From: CBIHON01 sp966211965
GTDB lineage: Bacteria > Pseudomonadota > Gammaproteobacteria > Burkholderiales > Burkholderiaceae_D
Assembly: GCA_966211965.1 (NCBI GenBank)
Contig: CBIHON010000002.1
Span: 186,001-250,000, forward strand
Length of the DNA stretch: 64,000 nt
Direction: 5' to 3'
In this document: positions 1 to 7,894 of the stretch, one piece after another
How positions within the stretch are numbered: the stretch's first letter is position 1
Layout of the letters: the number at the start of each line of letters is the position of its first letter
Notes under the pieces: model-generated
What the model was told of the DNA's origin: nothing
The model's input: only the letters and a program-made list of their open reading frames with translations
Databases searched by the model: none
Position numbers and translations under genes: made by a program

Positions 1-219
1 AAGCTCTACTGCGCGTATTCAGAGGCGGTATGGTTCATCGCTGAATATGATCCAGTTGACCGGATAGCGTATGGATACGCTATGGGGTTGGTAGAGGAAG
101 ACCAGTGGGGCCATATCTGGATAGACGAAATGGAGGAGTGCCGATTTGCCGGAGGATTCAAGGCGATATGTGCCGATGAAGCATTCGTGCCGTGTCCGTT
201 TTTTAATCTCTCCACGTAG
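1..219 (+). CDS. DUF2958-like protein, C-terminal part (cut by window edge)
   Basis: Frame 1 is open from the first base to the TAG at 217-219 and encodes 72 residues beginning KLYCAYSEAVWF. It aligns with the complete DUF2958-type protein at 18597-18902: KLxxAxxxAxW, then EYDPxxRIAxGY, then WGxxxIxEMxEC, which supports a real gene cut at its 5' end. DUF2958 proteins are small accessory-region proteins of unknown function. A terminator-like hairpin follows within 10 bp. The family assignment is by pattern and is fairly secure; the function is unknown. Confidence 0.75.
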   Translation, partial: KLYCAYSEAVWFIAEYDPVDRIAYGYAMGLVEEDQWGHIWIDEMEECRFAGGFKAICADEAFVPCPFFNLST

Positions 220-225
220 AGCACA

Positions 226-249
226 GCCGCCTGAAAGGGCGGTTTTTTG
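226..249 (+). terminator. Rho-independent terminator after the DUF2958-like gene
   Basis: CCGCC, a 6-nt loop, GGCGG, then six T residues, 7 bp after the stop codon of the gene that ends at 219. Confidence 0.75.
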
Positions 250-352
250 TGTCTACATATTTCGATGTCACCTTTGGAAGCCTTTTTACCAATAAGATGT
301 AATGTCACTATCCAAACACTCTTCAAAACCCCGCTTGAAAGCAAGAGGATTG

Positions 353-1930
353 CTATTTTGACTGGCTAGTGTATTTTTCTATCATGCGACCGATTGTTTT
401 GATCTGGTTTTTATGACGCCCTCCCAATTCATTTAACCTTGAATTTACTGCTCTGTGAAGTTTGAGAAGAGAATATTCTTGCCCGTAATGCTTAACGATA
501 GTCTTCGTTGTGATTCGACTTTTTAAAAGTCCTTGCCTGCTGGCGAGCATAAGCAACGCACGAAATTGCTCTACTTCCACGGAGACGATAATCGATTCAT
601 CTTTGATGCCACCACTCTCGATAATTGCGAGTGCTGTCTTTATTTCCTTCAAGCTGTTTTCTGGACTCTTCAATAACAGCATATGACTCATAGCTAAAAT
701 CAGGTGTGAACGAACCTTGTCTCGCATAAGAACTGGATAGTCCTGAGCGAGGTCGCCAAAGACAGTTAACCAATCCTCAATTTGCTGATGCTGCTTTAAA
801 CATACACTCTGTTCATCTCTCGAATAACGTAGAATAATGAGGTTTGCCATCAATAGGATGGCTTCCCCAGAAAAGTCGGATGACTGACCGGCGATCGCCG
901 AGAATACGGCTCCTTTTGCGTAGGCGAGCGCATTATCCAGTTTTACACGACATCTCGCCTCCTCGGTTGTTTTTATCGCCAAGTCATTTGCGTAAGTGAT
1001 ACTTCTTTGATGATGAATGCCTGCCTTCTCGCGCTCCAAACGTGACGCTAGGATTTTTGCATCGGCTCGAATTGCAAGAGAACCAATCGAACTACTATCT
1101 CTTAAAAAAGGTTCTATTTTCTTTTCTGCATCGCTATATTGTCCGTCGCAATAATCTATCCATGCTGCAACCATTGTGTATAGGTCATGTAAAACTTGGT
1201 CTTTTACTTTTTGATCGTCTAATTTCTTTCTCAGTATCCCAAGCTGATTTTTATCCGATTTAGTTACGGTGCCATGTGACATCGAGATGCTTTTCCGTAG
1301 TCGGCGCAACGCAAGGTATGTATTGAAAAGTTCAAGATGGGAACCAGCTTCAATATTGGTTGTAGGACGATATAGTTGTTTAACAGCCTTCTCTCGTTTT
1401 TCAATTCGCATCATAGCAATCTCGGAACAGGAGTGATCCGAACGAATAATTTCTTGGACGAAGGGTTTGATATCCTCGTTTGGCATGCTGATACCGAACA
1501 CCGTACTGCGCGGGTCATTTTCTATCCTGCGTTGCAGGAAATGCTCCTTCGCACCTTGTCCGAAACTAATTTTTCCCTCAAAGACGATGAAATTCTTATG
1601 TGCTGATCTCTCGTATTTAACTCGGCGTATGCGATTGTTTAGAAATTCAACTTCTAGCTGCATCCGTTTTTCCTGAGCTGTCAATTTTTTTAGTGAGCTT
1701 TTCGAAGTATTTCCGTATAACTCAAGGCAAAGCTCATACCTGCTGATCCCATTCTTTGCTGAGAAAGGATTTTTTATTGAGGCATCTGCAAAGCAACCAA
1801 GTAAGTTCCATGTTTGAGGACCCACTTCATAGATGCGACTTTCGCTTTCAGTAATAACACACACCGTCTGATTTAGCTCAAGGATGAGATCAGGAAAATT
1901 CGTCATCGTATACCCCAAAGTGAACTCCAT
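353..1930 (-). CDS. Hypothetical protein, alpha-helical, 525 aa
   Basis: This is a long AT-rich open frame on the minus strand. I recognise no family. The protein is rich in K, E, R and L. Residues from about 190 onward read as successive amphipathic helices resembling a TPR-like solenoid, with no signal peptide and no membrane segment. The N-terminal 90 residues are more mixed. The start may be the ATG at 1930 or the ATG eight codons further in at 1906, which has a G-rich stretch upstream. Base composition is clearly lower in G+C than in the core genes on the right, which fits acquisition by transfer. The gene stands alone, divergent from the M23-type gene to the right. Confidence 0.65.
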   Translation of the reverse strand: MEFTLGYTMTNFPDLILELNQTVCVITESESRIYEVGPQTWNLLGCFADASIKNPFSAKNGISRYELCLELYGNTSKSSLKKLTAQEKRMQLEVEFLNNRIRRVKYERSAHKNFIVFEGKISFGQGAKEHFLQRRIENDPRSTVFGISMPNEDIKPFVQEIIRSDHSCSEIAMMRIEKREKAVKQLYRPTTNIEAGSHLELFNTYLALRRLRKSISMSHGTVTKSDKNQLGILRKKLDDQKVKDQVLHDLYTMVAAWIDYCDGQYSDAEKKIEPFLRDSSSIGSLAIRADAKILASRLEREKAGIHHQRSITYANDLAIKTTEEARCRVKLDNALAYAKGAVFSAIAGQSSDFSGEAILLMANLIILRYSRDEQSVCLKQHQQIEDWLTVFGDLAQDYPVLMRDKVRSHLILAMSHMLLLKSPENSLKEIKTALAIIESGGIKDESIIVSVEVEQFRALLMLASRQGLLKSRITTKTIVKHYGQEYSLLKLHRAVNSRLNELGGRHKNQIKTIGRMIEKYTSQSK

Positions 1931-1960
1931 TTTTCAATTTTATTTCTGCAAAATAAAAGT

Positions 1961-1993
1961 GGCCCGTCAACGATTCGCGGTCGTTAGCGGGCC
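1961..1993 (-). promoter_or_regulatory. Stem-loop in the leader of the 353-1930 gene
   Basis: GGCCCG.xAACGA and its complement TCGTTxxCGGGCC enclose a 7-nt loop; 11 of 13 positions pair. Read on the minus strand it is followed by ACTTTTATTTT, so it could be a weak terminator or a leader structure about 30 bp upstream of the ATG at 1930. In the rest of 1931-2335 I see no convincing gene; a 17-codon minus-strand frame at 2042-2095 is too weak to call. Confidence 0.4.
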
Positions 1994-2335
1994 GGTTCGG
2001 AAAAAGAGGCTCCCGAACAGCAAGATTTTTTCCTAATGGAATTAACTTGCTTTCTCTAATATTTCACATTGCGAAGCAATTGTCAAAGTTGCCATTGTTT
2101 TGTGCAGTAGGTCTCGCCTCCTAGAACCAGTTTTATCCTTGTGCAATAAGCCTATTTGTGGGTGATGGCATTTACATTTTCCCACTGCTATTTCTATTTG
2201 GAGGAAATGATGACTGATGAATCTCGGACTTTTTGCTGCACGAACAAACACTACAAAACTCGGTTCCGTAAATGGGGATATTGCCATGAGGCTAATGGAA
2301 TATTTTTATCTAGGAATTGTTTTAATTCTGCGTAC

Positions 2336-3727
2336 ATGTTCCATATTTTTCAGTCACGAGAAAGAAGTGCGATAAAAAAAGTTCTTGCTTTCGTTGTTGC
2401 GTTTCTCATGGCAATTCCTGCCCTCGCGACGGATTACTATCTGGAAAATCTGAACACGACGGATACCTATATCCGCAGCTCTGCCCCCAACAACAGCTTT
2501 GACGGGGCCGACCTTATTACCGGCGGCTGGGGAGATATGTATATCAGCATGGTCAAGTTCGACATATCCAGTCTTCCGGCAGTATCTTCCGCTGACAAGG
2601 TTTCAGTTTGGTTCTATAACCGTTCATCAGGAGGCGCGGCAACGCCAACCCAAGTACAGATGGGGCTGCTTGCAACCAACTTCGGCAGTTCAACAACATG
2701 GAATAATGCAGCGTTGTCATGGTACACCTCGACAATACGGAATGTTGACGTTTCGAATTATGGATACTGGACTGAATTCGATATTACTGACTATTACAAC
2801 TACTGGAAAAATAACGTATTCCCTAACTATGGTTTTGCCCTAGTTCCAGTGAACATGAACAATAATTTCAACTTCTTTCCCTCTTCCTCTGTCGCAACAG
2901 CATGGGGCCAGAAGCCAGTGTTAAGGATTACCTCTCAAGAATCCAGCCAGTTTCTGAGTTTTCCTCTGTCTGTGAATTTGTATCCGCAAGGACCTTACAC
3001 GCCAGGAAAGATTAATACGGTTTTGGATCACTATATGGCCAACGCTTATGAGTCACCTAAAAACACTCCGAATAGCGCCGGGTTGGGGACAATCCTTTCG
3101 TTTACTGGAGAATTGTTTCAGACTAATTATTTATATCCAATAGCGTCGCTTGCTTGTTATCCAAAAGCTGGAGGCGCATCGTGGTCTCCCTTTTTGAGCA
3201 CGCTCTACAAAGGGACATCCGATAATACGGGTAACTGCCTAACGAACGTGGCCTTGAATTATGAAGGTCATCCTGGGTATGACTATGTCGCGACAGTTGG
3301 CACGCCGGTGTATGCAGCTGCAGAGGGAATAGTTGTTAGCGCTAATGGCGGGTGTGTTCCAAAAGGTATTGCAGAGGGTTGTTCCGCCTGGGGAGCTGTC
3401 GGCATCGACCATGGAAATGGCTACATTACCCAGTATCTTCACCTCAGCAATATCAGCGTCGTACCTGGGCAGCATGTTTTTGGAGATTATCGGACTCAGA
3501 TTGGCTCCTCGGGCAACAAATCTCCAAAGGGGCAACTCGGAGAGCATCTCCATTTTGAAGTTTTGAGACTAAGAAATGGTGCGAGTAATGATTTTCAGCC
3601 GGCAAATTATGCGACCGTAGATCCCTATGGTTTCGATGCCTCTAAAGGATATGCTGATTACATAACTACGTTTAACAATAACCGACCAAATGTGTGCCTA
3701 TGGAAGACGGGATGCAAATTCCAATAA
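2336..3727 (+). CDS. Secreted M23-type peptidase with N-terminal DNRLRE-like domain
   Basis: The predicted product is about 463 aa. A signal peptide follows the ATG at 2336 (KKVLAFVVAFLMAIPALA, cleavage before TDYYL). The frame is open further upstream, but that part does not resemble a secreted N-terminus. Residues about 30-190 resemble the DNRLRE beta-sandwich: TDTYIRSSAPNNSFG, then MVKFDISSLP, then a closing ITDYYNYW segment. The C-terminal third is a LytM/M23 metallopeptidase domain with zinc-ligand motifs HPGYD and HLHFEV, so it probably cuts peptidoglycan peptides or another secreted peptide outside the cytoplasm. The DNRLRE domain likely serves in binding or surface display. A strong terminator follows. 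The domain pairing is unusual; the substrate is unknown. Confidence 0.75.
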   Translation: MFHIFQSRERSAIKKVLAFVVAFLMAIPALATDYYLENLNTTDTYIRSSAPNNSFDGADLITGGWGDMYISMVKFDISSLPAVSSADKVSVWFYNRSSGGAATPTQVQMGLLATNFGSSTTWNNAALSWYTSTIRNVDVSNYGYWTEFDITDYYNYWKNNVFPNYGFALVPVNMNNNFNFFPSSSVATAWGQKPVLRITSQESSQFLSFPLSVNLYPQGPYTPGKINTVLDHYMANAYESPKNTPNSAGLGTILSFTGELFQTNYLYPIASLACYPKAGGASWSPFLSTLYKGTSDNTGNCLTNVALNYEGHPGYDYVATVGTPVYAAAEGIVVSANGGCVPKGIAEGCSAWGAVGIDHGNGYITQYLHLSNISVVPGQHVFGDYRTQIGSSGNKSPKGQLGEHLHFEVLRLRNGASNDFQPANYATVDPYGFDASKGYADYITTFNNNRPNVCLWKTGCKFQ

Positions 3728-3746
3728 TTAGCATTTAACTCCCTAC

Positions 3747-3783
3747 AAAAATCGAGCGGGTGGGAGCCGCTCGATTTTTATTT
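3747..3783 (+). terminator. Terminator after the M23-type gene
   Basis: Perfect 13-bp stem AAAAATCGAGCGG / CCGCTCGATTTTT with a 7-nt loop and a T-rich tail, 20 bp after the stop codon at 3727. Confidence 0.85.
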
Positions 3784-3811
3784 GTGTTGCATTAGTGATA
3801 TAATTGCAACT

Positions 3812-4459
3812 ATGAAGAAGTTGATGCTTATGATTCTGTTTTTTGGGATCGTCGTTGCATTGTGTTTTGCGTGGCATCCCAAAATTAGCCGCCATTTGGT
3901 AGTAGCAAAAAGTGAAGGAGGGTTTCCTGTTTCCACATCAACTCCTGCTACTGAAGAATGTGAGAAGACTGCCCATTTTTCATTAGGACAAGCCCCTCTT
4001 GGCTGGAACCGTTCCGTCTTCTGTCTTCGCGGAACCGCCATTTTCACAATAGCTACCTCTTCTAACTACACTAGAGAAAGTAATGCGGCTCCCGGTTCGC
4101 TCTACGGCGATCTCGTTCTAGTAAACGGTGCACGTTTGGAACTCTCCGCAGACCCAGGATATCCTTATAGCGGCTGTGAATTACCTCATTCGTCGGAAGT
4201 GTTGTATAACCCGATAACTGAAAGGAAAATTATCAGTGTAGATGGCTATGAAGGTGCTTTTGCACATGTACAAGAGCCAGCTAATCCTCCTAGTCCCACG
4301 ATAGATTATTACTATGTTCGTATTCCAATACTGAACGCTCCCTGCCAGATGATTGATTTTGTTTCTGTAGTCTCAACAACGACGGATAATGAAACCGAAT
4401 TTCAGAAATTTCTCAATAACATAAAATTTGTTCCTGGTAAATCTCGGCAAAACGACTAA
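3812..4459 (+). CDS. Hypothetical exported or membrane-anchored protein, 215 aa
   Basis: ATG at 3812 begins a basic, hydrophobic N-terminus (MKKLMLMILFFGIVVALCFA) that should act as a signal peptide or a single membrane anchor. The mature part of about 195 residues has five Cys residues (TEECEKT, VFCLRG, YSGCELP, APCQM and one in the anchor), suggesting disulfides in the periplasm. I recognise no family. It lies 85 bp after the terminator of the M23-type gene on the same strand. The frame is open a little further upstream (3782), but that region is the terminator tail. Confidence 0.6.
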   Translation: MKKLMLMILFFGIVVALCFAWHPKISRHLVVAKSEGGFPVSTSTPATEECEKTAHFSLGQAPLGWNRSVFCLRGTAIFTIATSSNYTRESNAAPGSLYGDLVLVNGARLELSADPGYPYSGCELPHSSEVLYNPITERKIISVDGYEGAFAHVQEPANPPSPTIDYYYVRIPILNAPCQMIDFVSVVSTTTDNETEFQKFLNNIKFVPGKSRQND

Positions 4460-4594
4460 AATGAGAGATTTCCGGTAATATGTAACAGAATTCCGGCGCA
4501 GTTTTTCTATCATCTTTCCAAAAAAGTCGCGAATGAGGCGAACCTGCTTTCCGTCTCCCACCATGTCGGTACAGAAAATGCCCAACATAGCCAT
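4460..4594 (-). pseudogene. 5'-end relic of a second nuclease gene (paralogue of 6572-7381)
   Basis: The minus-strand frame from the ATG at 4594 reads CTDM..DGKQ...RDFFGKMIEKLRRNSVTYYRKS. This matches STDL..DKRQ...HDFLEKMIKNLCRNSAIYYRNS near the N-terminus of the PD-(D/E)XK-like protein at 6572-7381. Homology lasts about 45 codons; after that the frame continues only into sequence antisense to the 3812-4459 gene. It is therefore a truncated relic lying just downstream of the kinase gene, on the same strand. Confidence 0.7.
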
Positions 4595-4670
4595 TCGATG
4601 ATTTTCATTCTCTAGTTTTCATCTAGTTGCAAATAAGAAGCTGAAGCTTATGCCTGAATTGGCTGGGAGC

Positions 4671-5861
4671 CTAAAAAGGAATATCATCTGGGTCGAAGGG
4701 TAACGACGGTTTGTTCACAGGTCCGCTCTTGATGCATTTTCTACATCCGTGGCTTCCCCCGCTATCCATATACTCTCGGGTTAACCATGAGCCACAAACT
4801 TTACATTCCGGAATTCGGAAGATTTCAGCGCCACAGCTTCCGCAATGGGGGGTGTTAGCAATTTGATCCCCGCACGTAGAGCATTGATACGTCAGTTGTT
4901 CACCACAACTAGTGCAGAATGAATTGGTGGCTTCCTCCAATACATTTGGACCGCGATAGAAACCCCTCGGACTCCAGTTGGCCCCAGAGCATTTGAGATT
5001 TTTGCAAATCGCCATGGCCGGCGAGAGAATTGGTGCACGGATTTGACGACCGCCCCCAAGAGCTCGAATAAACTCTTCAGCCGTTCGAAACCGATTATTC
5101 GGGTCTGTTTCACAGGCCTTCTCGATACTTTTGATAATGCTGCGTGGAAAGCCGAGGAGCGCTCGCGGGATGTTTGTCCGGTCGCTTCGCCCGGTGAGCA
5201 TTTCAAGTAATACTACACCCATTGAGTAAATATCGGCTCTGCCATCAACGTTGGAGGCATCTTGGAACTGCTCCGGAGGCATGTACGCAGACGTGCCAAG
5301 TACAGCTCCGGTTGAGGTCGCCCTAGTCAAACCAGTATCTGGCTGTACGCTCACACCGATTGAAAAATCTATAAGAAAGCATCGGCCTCGCTGATCAATC
5401 ATCACGTTGCCCGGCTTCACGTCGCGATGAACGATTTTGTGGTTGTGTGCATAACCCAACGCATCTAGAATCTGAGTAGCATAGTCAATGGCGACGGCCT
5501 GCTCCAGGCGCTGCTCACGCCTTAACAATTCAAAAAGCGTATTGCCATTGATGTGTTCCATTACAAAATAGGGGGCCTTGCCGTGTTCGGCTTGCACTAC
5601 CCCTTCCGTGAGAACATATGGAAATCCTTGATGCTGGAACCGCGCCAGTAATTTCGCCTCACGAATGAACCGTTTGAGCGCAGCCTCGTCTTGTCTTATG
5701 AATGCGCTATCAAAAAATTTAACCGCGACTTTCCGGTTTAGGCGTGGTTGGCTCGCCGAATAAACGCTCCCGGATGCTCCCTGACCAAGAACTGCACTCA
5801 AGATGAACCCCTGCCGTTCGAGGTGCTTACTGTATTCTGGCGGAATTTCGACTGACGGCAA
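4671..5861 (-). CDS. Ser/Thr protein kinase with C-terminal zinc ribbons
   Basis: A cytoplasmic Hanks-type kinase of about 396 aa. Visible motifs in order: glycine loop GQGASGSVYSA, VAVK lysine, catalytic HRDVKPGN, magnesium loop LIDFSIG (DFS instead of the usual DFG), and PPE in place of APE. The last 120 residues contain at least four CxxC-type knuckles (CTSC, CSTC, CGSC, CKVC, CRKC), i.e. tandem zinc ribbons. I place the start at the TTG at 5861 because AGGAG lies 6 nt upstream, and because the frame further upstream (to 5951) is antisense to relics of two unrelated genes. There is no transmembrane helix. It is the third gene of a minus-strand cluster after a PD-(D/E)XK-like gene and an Nmad-like gene. 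Targets are unknown; the context suggests a signalling role in a defence-type module. Confidence 0.85.
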   Translation of the reverse strand: MPSVEIPPEYSKHLERQGFILSAVLGQGASGSVYSASQPRLNRKVAVKFFDSAFIRQDEAALKRFIREAKLLARFQHQGFPYVLTEGVVQAEHGKAPYFVMEHINGNTLFELLRREQRLEQAVAIDYATQILDALGYAHNHKIVHRDVKPGNVMIDQRGRCFLIDFSIGVSVQPDTGLTRATSTGAVLGTSAYMPPEQFQDASNVDGRADIYSMGVVLLEMLTGRSDRTNIPRALLGFPRSIIKSIEKACETDPNNRFRTAEEFIRALGGGRQIRAPILSPAMAICKNLKCSGANWSPRGFYRGPNVLEEATNSFCTSCGEQLTYQCSTCGDQIANTPHCGSCGAEIFRIPECKVCGSWLTREYMDSGGSHGCRKCIKSGPVNKPSLPFDPDDIPF

Positions 5862-5880
5862 TTTTGACTCCTGGAGTGAA

Positions 5881-5935
5881 ATACAATGGCCGATGCTCGC
5901 AGAATCGAAAATCAAAGACCGCTTTTGGCGTACCG
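5881..5935 (+). pseudogene. 3'-end relic of an HNH-type gene
   Basis: In the plus frame this reads QWPMLAESKIKDRFWR, matching MQWQTLAESKIKDRWER at the end of the broken HNH gene (8510-8553). At DNA level the central 16 bases, AAAATCAAAGACCGCT-like, differ at one position. Only the last 20 or so codons survive, and they lie antisense to the start region of the kinase gene. Confidence 0.65.
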
Positions 5936-5938
5936 TCG

Positions 5939-5985
5939 CTTGCGCCATCATGACATTGTCGAGGCCGAACCGAAACGGCGTCGCG
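5939..5985 (-). pseudogene. 3'-end relic of a gene like 11018-11635
   Basis: The minus frame reads TPFRFGLDNVMM, corresponding to TPYQFNLDNIVMR at the C-terminus of the protein at 11018-11635. The DNA is alignable over about 45 bp (ATTGTCGAGG..GAAC..A.ACGGCGTCG). It fills the gap between the Nmad-like gene (stop at 5988) and the kinase start. Confidence 0.6.
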
Positions 5986-5987
5986 GC

Positions 5988-6575
5988 TCATTGATTGATC
6001 CAGGCAAGAAGATTGGCGACTTGGGACGAAGACAAGAGCGCACCCTTTCGAGAGATTATATCGATGGGACGAGAGCCCGATTTTCCAAGAGTCTGAGAAA
6101 TTTTTACTACGAACGACGGCGCGAGTTTACAGATTTCCTCATGCGTCAGAAAACGCGATTGGATCACGTTGCCGATGGCATAGTGGCGTTTAATTTTGTC
6201 GAAATTTCCCTCGTGGGCGCCATCGTCAAATTGGTTATAGCCTCCCGAGCTGTTCACGATAATGTTCCCGTTCGGCGTCTTGTTTTCCATTCGCTTCGAG
6301 ATGAGATGTGGCATCTGGTACGCCTCGAAGTGAGTGACGATCCGTTCAATGGTTATATAGCCGAAAATAGATTGCGGATGCCGTCCCTTTTTCGGGAGTA
6401 CGAAGAACACCACGTCGTTTACTTTCGCAGTTGCGCGAAGGTCGTTTCGGCATATTCCCCACGTGGGAGGCTGGGTCCAGAAATGCGGGTCGTTATCGAC
6501 TGCAGACCCCTTCTGGCCGCACGTTGACCGATTTACTGTTTCGAACGATCCCGCGATATAGATGTAGCCTCTCAT
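5988..6575 (-). CDS. PUA/Nmad-like protein, 195 aa
   Basis: A small soluble protein. The N-terminal half has the look of nucleotide-modification-associated (Nmad-like, PUA/EVE-related) domains: YIYIAGSFE, then PPTWGICR, a short basic stretch, AKVNDVVFFV, then a glycine-containing strand IFGYITIERIVTH. Such domains are thought to sense or help install modified bases in DNA or RNA. This assignment is by motif layout only. The ATG at 6575 overlaps the stop codon of the upstream nuclease-like gene (ATGA), so the two are translationally coupled. The kinase gene follows. The exact function is unknown. Confidence 0.6.
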   Translation of the reverse strand: MRGYIYIAGSFETVNRSTCGQKGSAVDNDPHFWTQPPTWGICRNDLRATAKVNDVVFFVLPKKGRHPQSIFGYITIERIVTHFEAYQMPHLISKRMENKTPNGNIIVNSSGGYNQFDDGAHEGNFDKIKRHYAIGNVIQSRFLTHEEICKLAPSFVVKISQTLGKSGSRPIDIISRKGALLSSSQVANLLAWINQ

Positions 6576-7381
6576 GAGTTCCGACCGCTTCGCTTATGTG
6601 CCGGAACGAGATGGACGTTGAACGCTACATACGGGTTGTACTCCAGGCGGTCATCCTCGGTTTCAAATGCGCACATGTCGCTAGGTGGCACCCAGACGAC
6701 CGACATGCTTAATCCATCCAATCCGGCCGAATTGCTTTTTTCGCCTCGAATCATCGCCTCAAGAAATTCCATCGCTAATAGTTTTCGGTCATATTCAATC
6801 TTCAGAGACTTCCCGTCCATGCTTGCGGGTGCGCGCTTTGGCATACGTAAATCGGAGGGTTTATGTAACGAGTAAGGGAGTGCAATCTGAAATCCTGCAA
6901 TGACGTTCCGCGAGCCTCCCCATTCGCGCACTTGCTTTTTCAAGGTTGCAGCTTGCTTGCATACGCGGCCCCAATTCTTGCGAATACTCTCTACTGGTAC
7001 GCCGCTTTTCCAGCCAAAGCAACACCGCTTAAGCTCGACGAATACGTCACAATCTCGATAGCAGGCCCAGATATCTACACGACCAGGTGTCGCGACTTTG
7101 CCATGTGACTTGCGTGTAATTGATACCTCCGACAAATGCACAAGAGTCAAATCGTGGATAGCCGCGCCAAAATGTGAATAGATACTTCTTTCCGGGAATC
7201 GAAGCGGATAGTCCCGCTCCCAACTTGGGGAGTTCCGATAATATATGGCGGAATTGCGGCATAGGTTCTTGATCATTTTCTCCAAGAAATCATGGGCAAT
7301 GGCTGCCTGCCGCTTGTCATGCCTTAAGTCGGTAGAATACAGACAGCCAGCGCCTCTAAGTACCGTTTTTTCGATTTTCAT
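6572..7381 (-). CDS. PD-(D/E)XK-like nuclease, 269 aa
   Basis: I start at the ATG at 7381 (MKIEKTV); the frame is open further upstream but runs into the end of the preceding small gene. Around residues 105-125 the sequence PGRVDIW..., a hydrophobic strand, then VFVELKR gives the D-x(n)-E-x-K core of PD-(D/E)XK nucleases, preceded by a predicted helix region (IAHDFLEKMIKNL). It has no signal peptide. It is the first gene of the cluster nuclease, Nmad-like protein, kinase, joined to the second by an ATGA overlap. A truncated relative of its N-terminus lies beyond the kinase (4460-4594). DNA cleavage is inferred from the motif only. Confidence 0.6.
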   Translation of the reverse strand: MKIEKTVLRGAGCLYSTDLRHDKRQAAIAHDFLEKMIKNLCRNSAIYYRNSPSWERDYPLRFPERSIYSHFGAAIHDLTLVHLSEVSITRKSHGKVATPGRVDIWACYRDCDVFVELKRCCFGWKSGVPVESIRKNWGRVCKQAATLKKQVREWGGSRNVIAGFQIALPYSLHKPSDLRMPKRAPASMDGKSLKIEYDRKLLAMEFLEAMIRGEKSNSAGLDGLSMSVVWVPPSDMCAFETEDDRLEYNPYVAFNVHLVPAHKRSGRNS

Positions 7382-7427
7382 TCTGCTGATCCTTTTGTAT
7401 TGCCGGCCTTGAAGTGATCTGCGCACA

Positions 7428-7625
7428 TTACTTTTTCCGCTTCTGGTAATGGTCGTTGGTTTTCTTGTTCTTGTAATGCCCATTCTTATGCGACGACCCC
7501 TTGCCGCCGGTGTAATGTCCTCCGCGACTCGAATGACTACTTTTGCCTTTGCTGCCTTTTGCGTAAGCCGGCATCGCGCCCATACTTAACGCCAGCACGA
7601 GCGCCGCAACAATTGATAGCTTCAT
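7428..7625 (-). CDS. Small secreted basic protein, 65 aa
   Basis: Signal peptide MKLSIVAALVLALSMGAMPAYA followed by a mature part of about 43 residues made almost only of K, G, S, H and N, ending in DHYQKRKK. Its ATG overlaps the stop codon of the upstream gene (7622-7894), so the two small genes form a pair. The function is unknown; the composition suggests binding to anionic surfaces. A relic of its 3' end is at 9866-9922. Confidence 0.6.
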   Translation of the reverse strand: MKLSIVAALVLALSMGAMPAYAKGSKGKSSHSSRGGHYTGGKGSSHKNGHYKNKKTNDHYQKRKK

Positions 7626-7894
7626 TCCTCATCACCTTTCTTCGTTCCTGCTTTGCCGGTTTCCGGGTTGGTATTCCCCTTCGTTGACCAGTTATTGTCT
7701 TTCGTGTGGTCTGCCGTTGAACGATCATGCGGAGCGACGTAGGTGCCGTCCTTTTTTGTATAGCCCTTCACATGGGTATGTGATGCTTTTGCACCCGTCC
7801 CGGATGACGGCATATGAGAATGCCCGCCACCTTTGGCAAACCTTGGCATGGAAAAGGTAAGTGCGACAACAGCAAGCAAAATGTGGTTCTTCAT
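7622..7894 (-). CDS. Small secreted protein, 90 aa
   Basis: The ATG at 7894 lies 7 nt after AGGGG and is preferred over the ATG at 7900, which is too close. A signal peptide (MKNHILLAVVALTFSMPRFA) precedes a mature domain with GYTKKDGTYVAPHDRS and NNWSTKGNTNPETGKAG. This motif pair recurs in small exported proteins of proteobacteria with no assigned function. It is the first gene of the minus-strand run toward the kinase. The 225 bp upstream (7895-8120) should hold divergent promoters, but I cannot assign boxes with confidence. Confidence 0.65.
   Translation of the reverse strand: MKNHILLAVVALTFSMPRFAKGGGHSHMPSSGTGAKASHTHVKGYTKKDGTYVAPHDRSTADHTKDNNWSTKGNTNPETGKAGTKKGDEE

Noticed and set aside
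2042..2287. 81-codon minus-strand frame upstream of the M23-type gene
   Set aside because: No ribosome-binding sequence, no domain, and it overlaps the leader of the secreted protein on the other strand.
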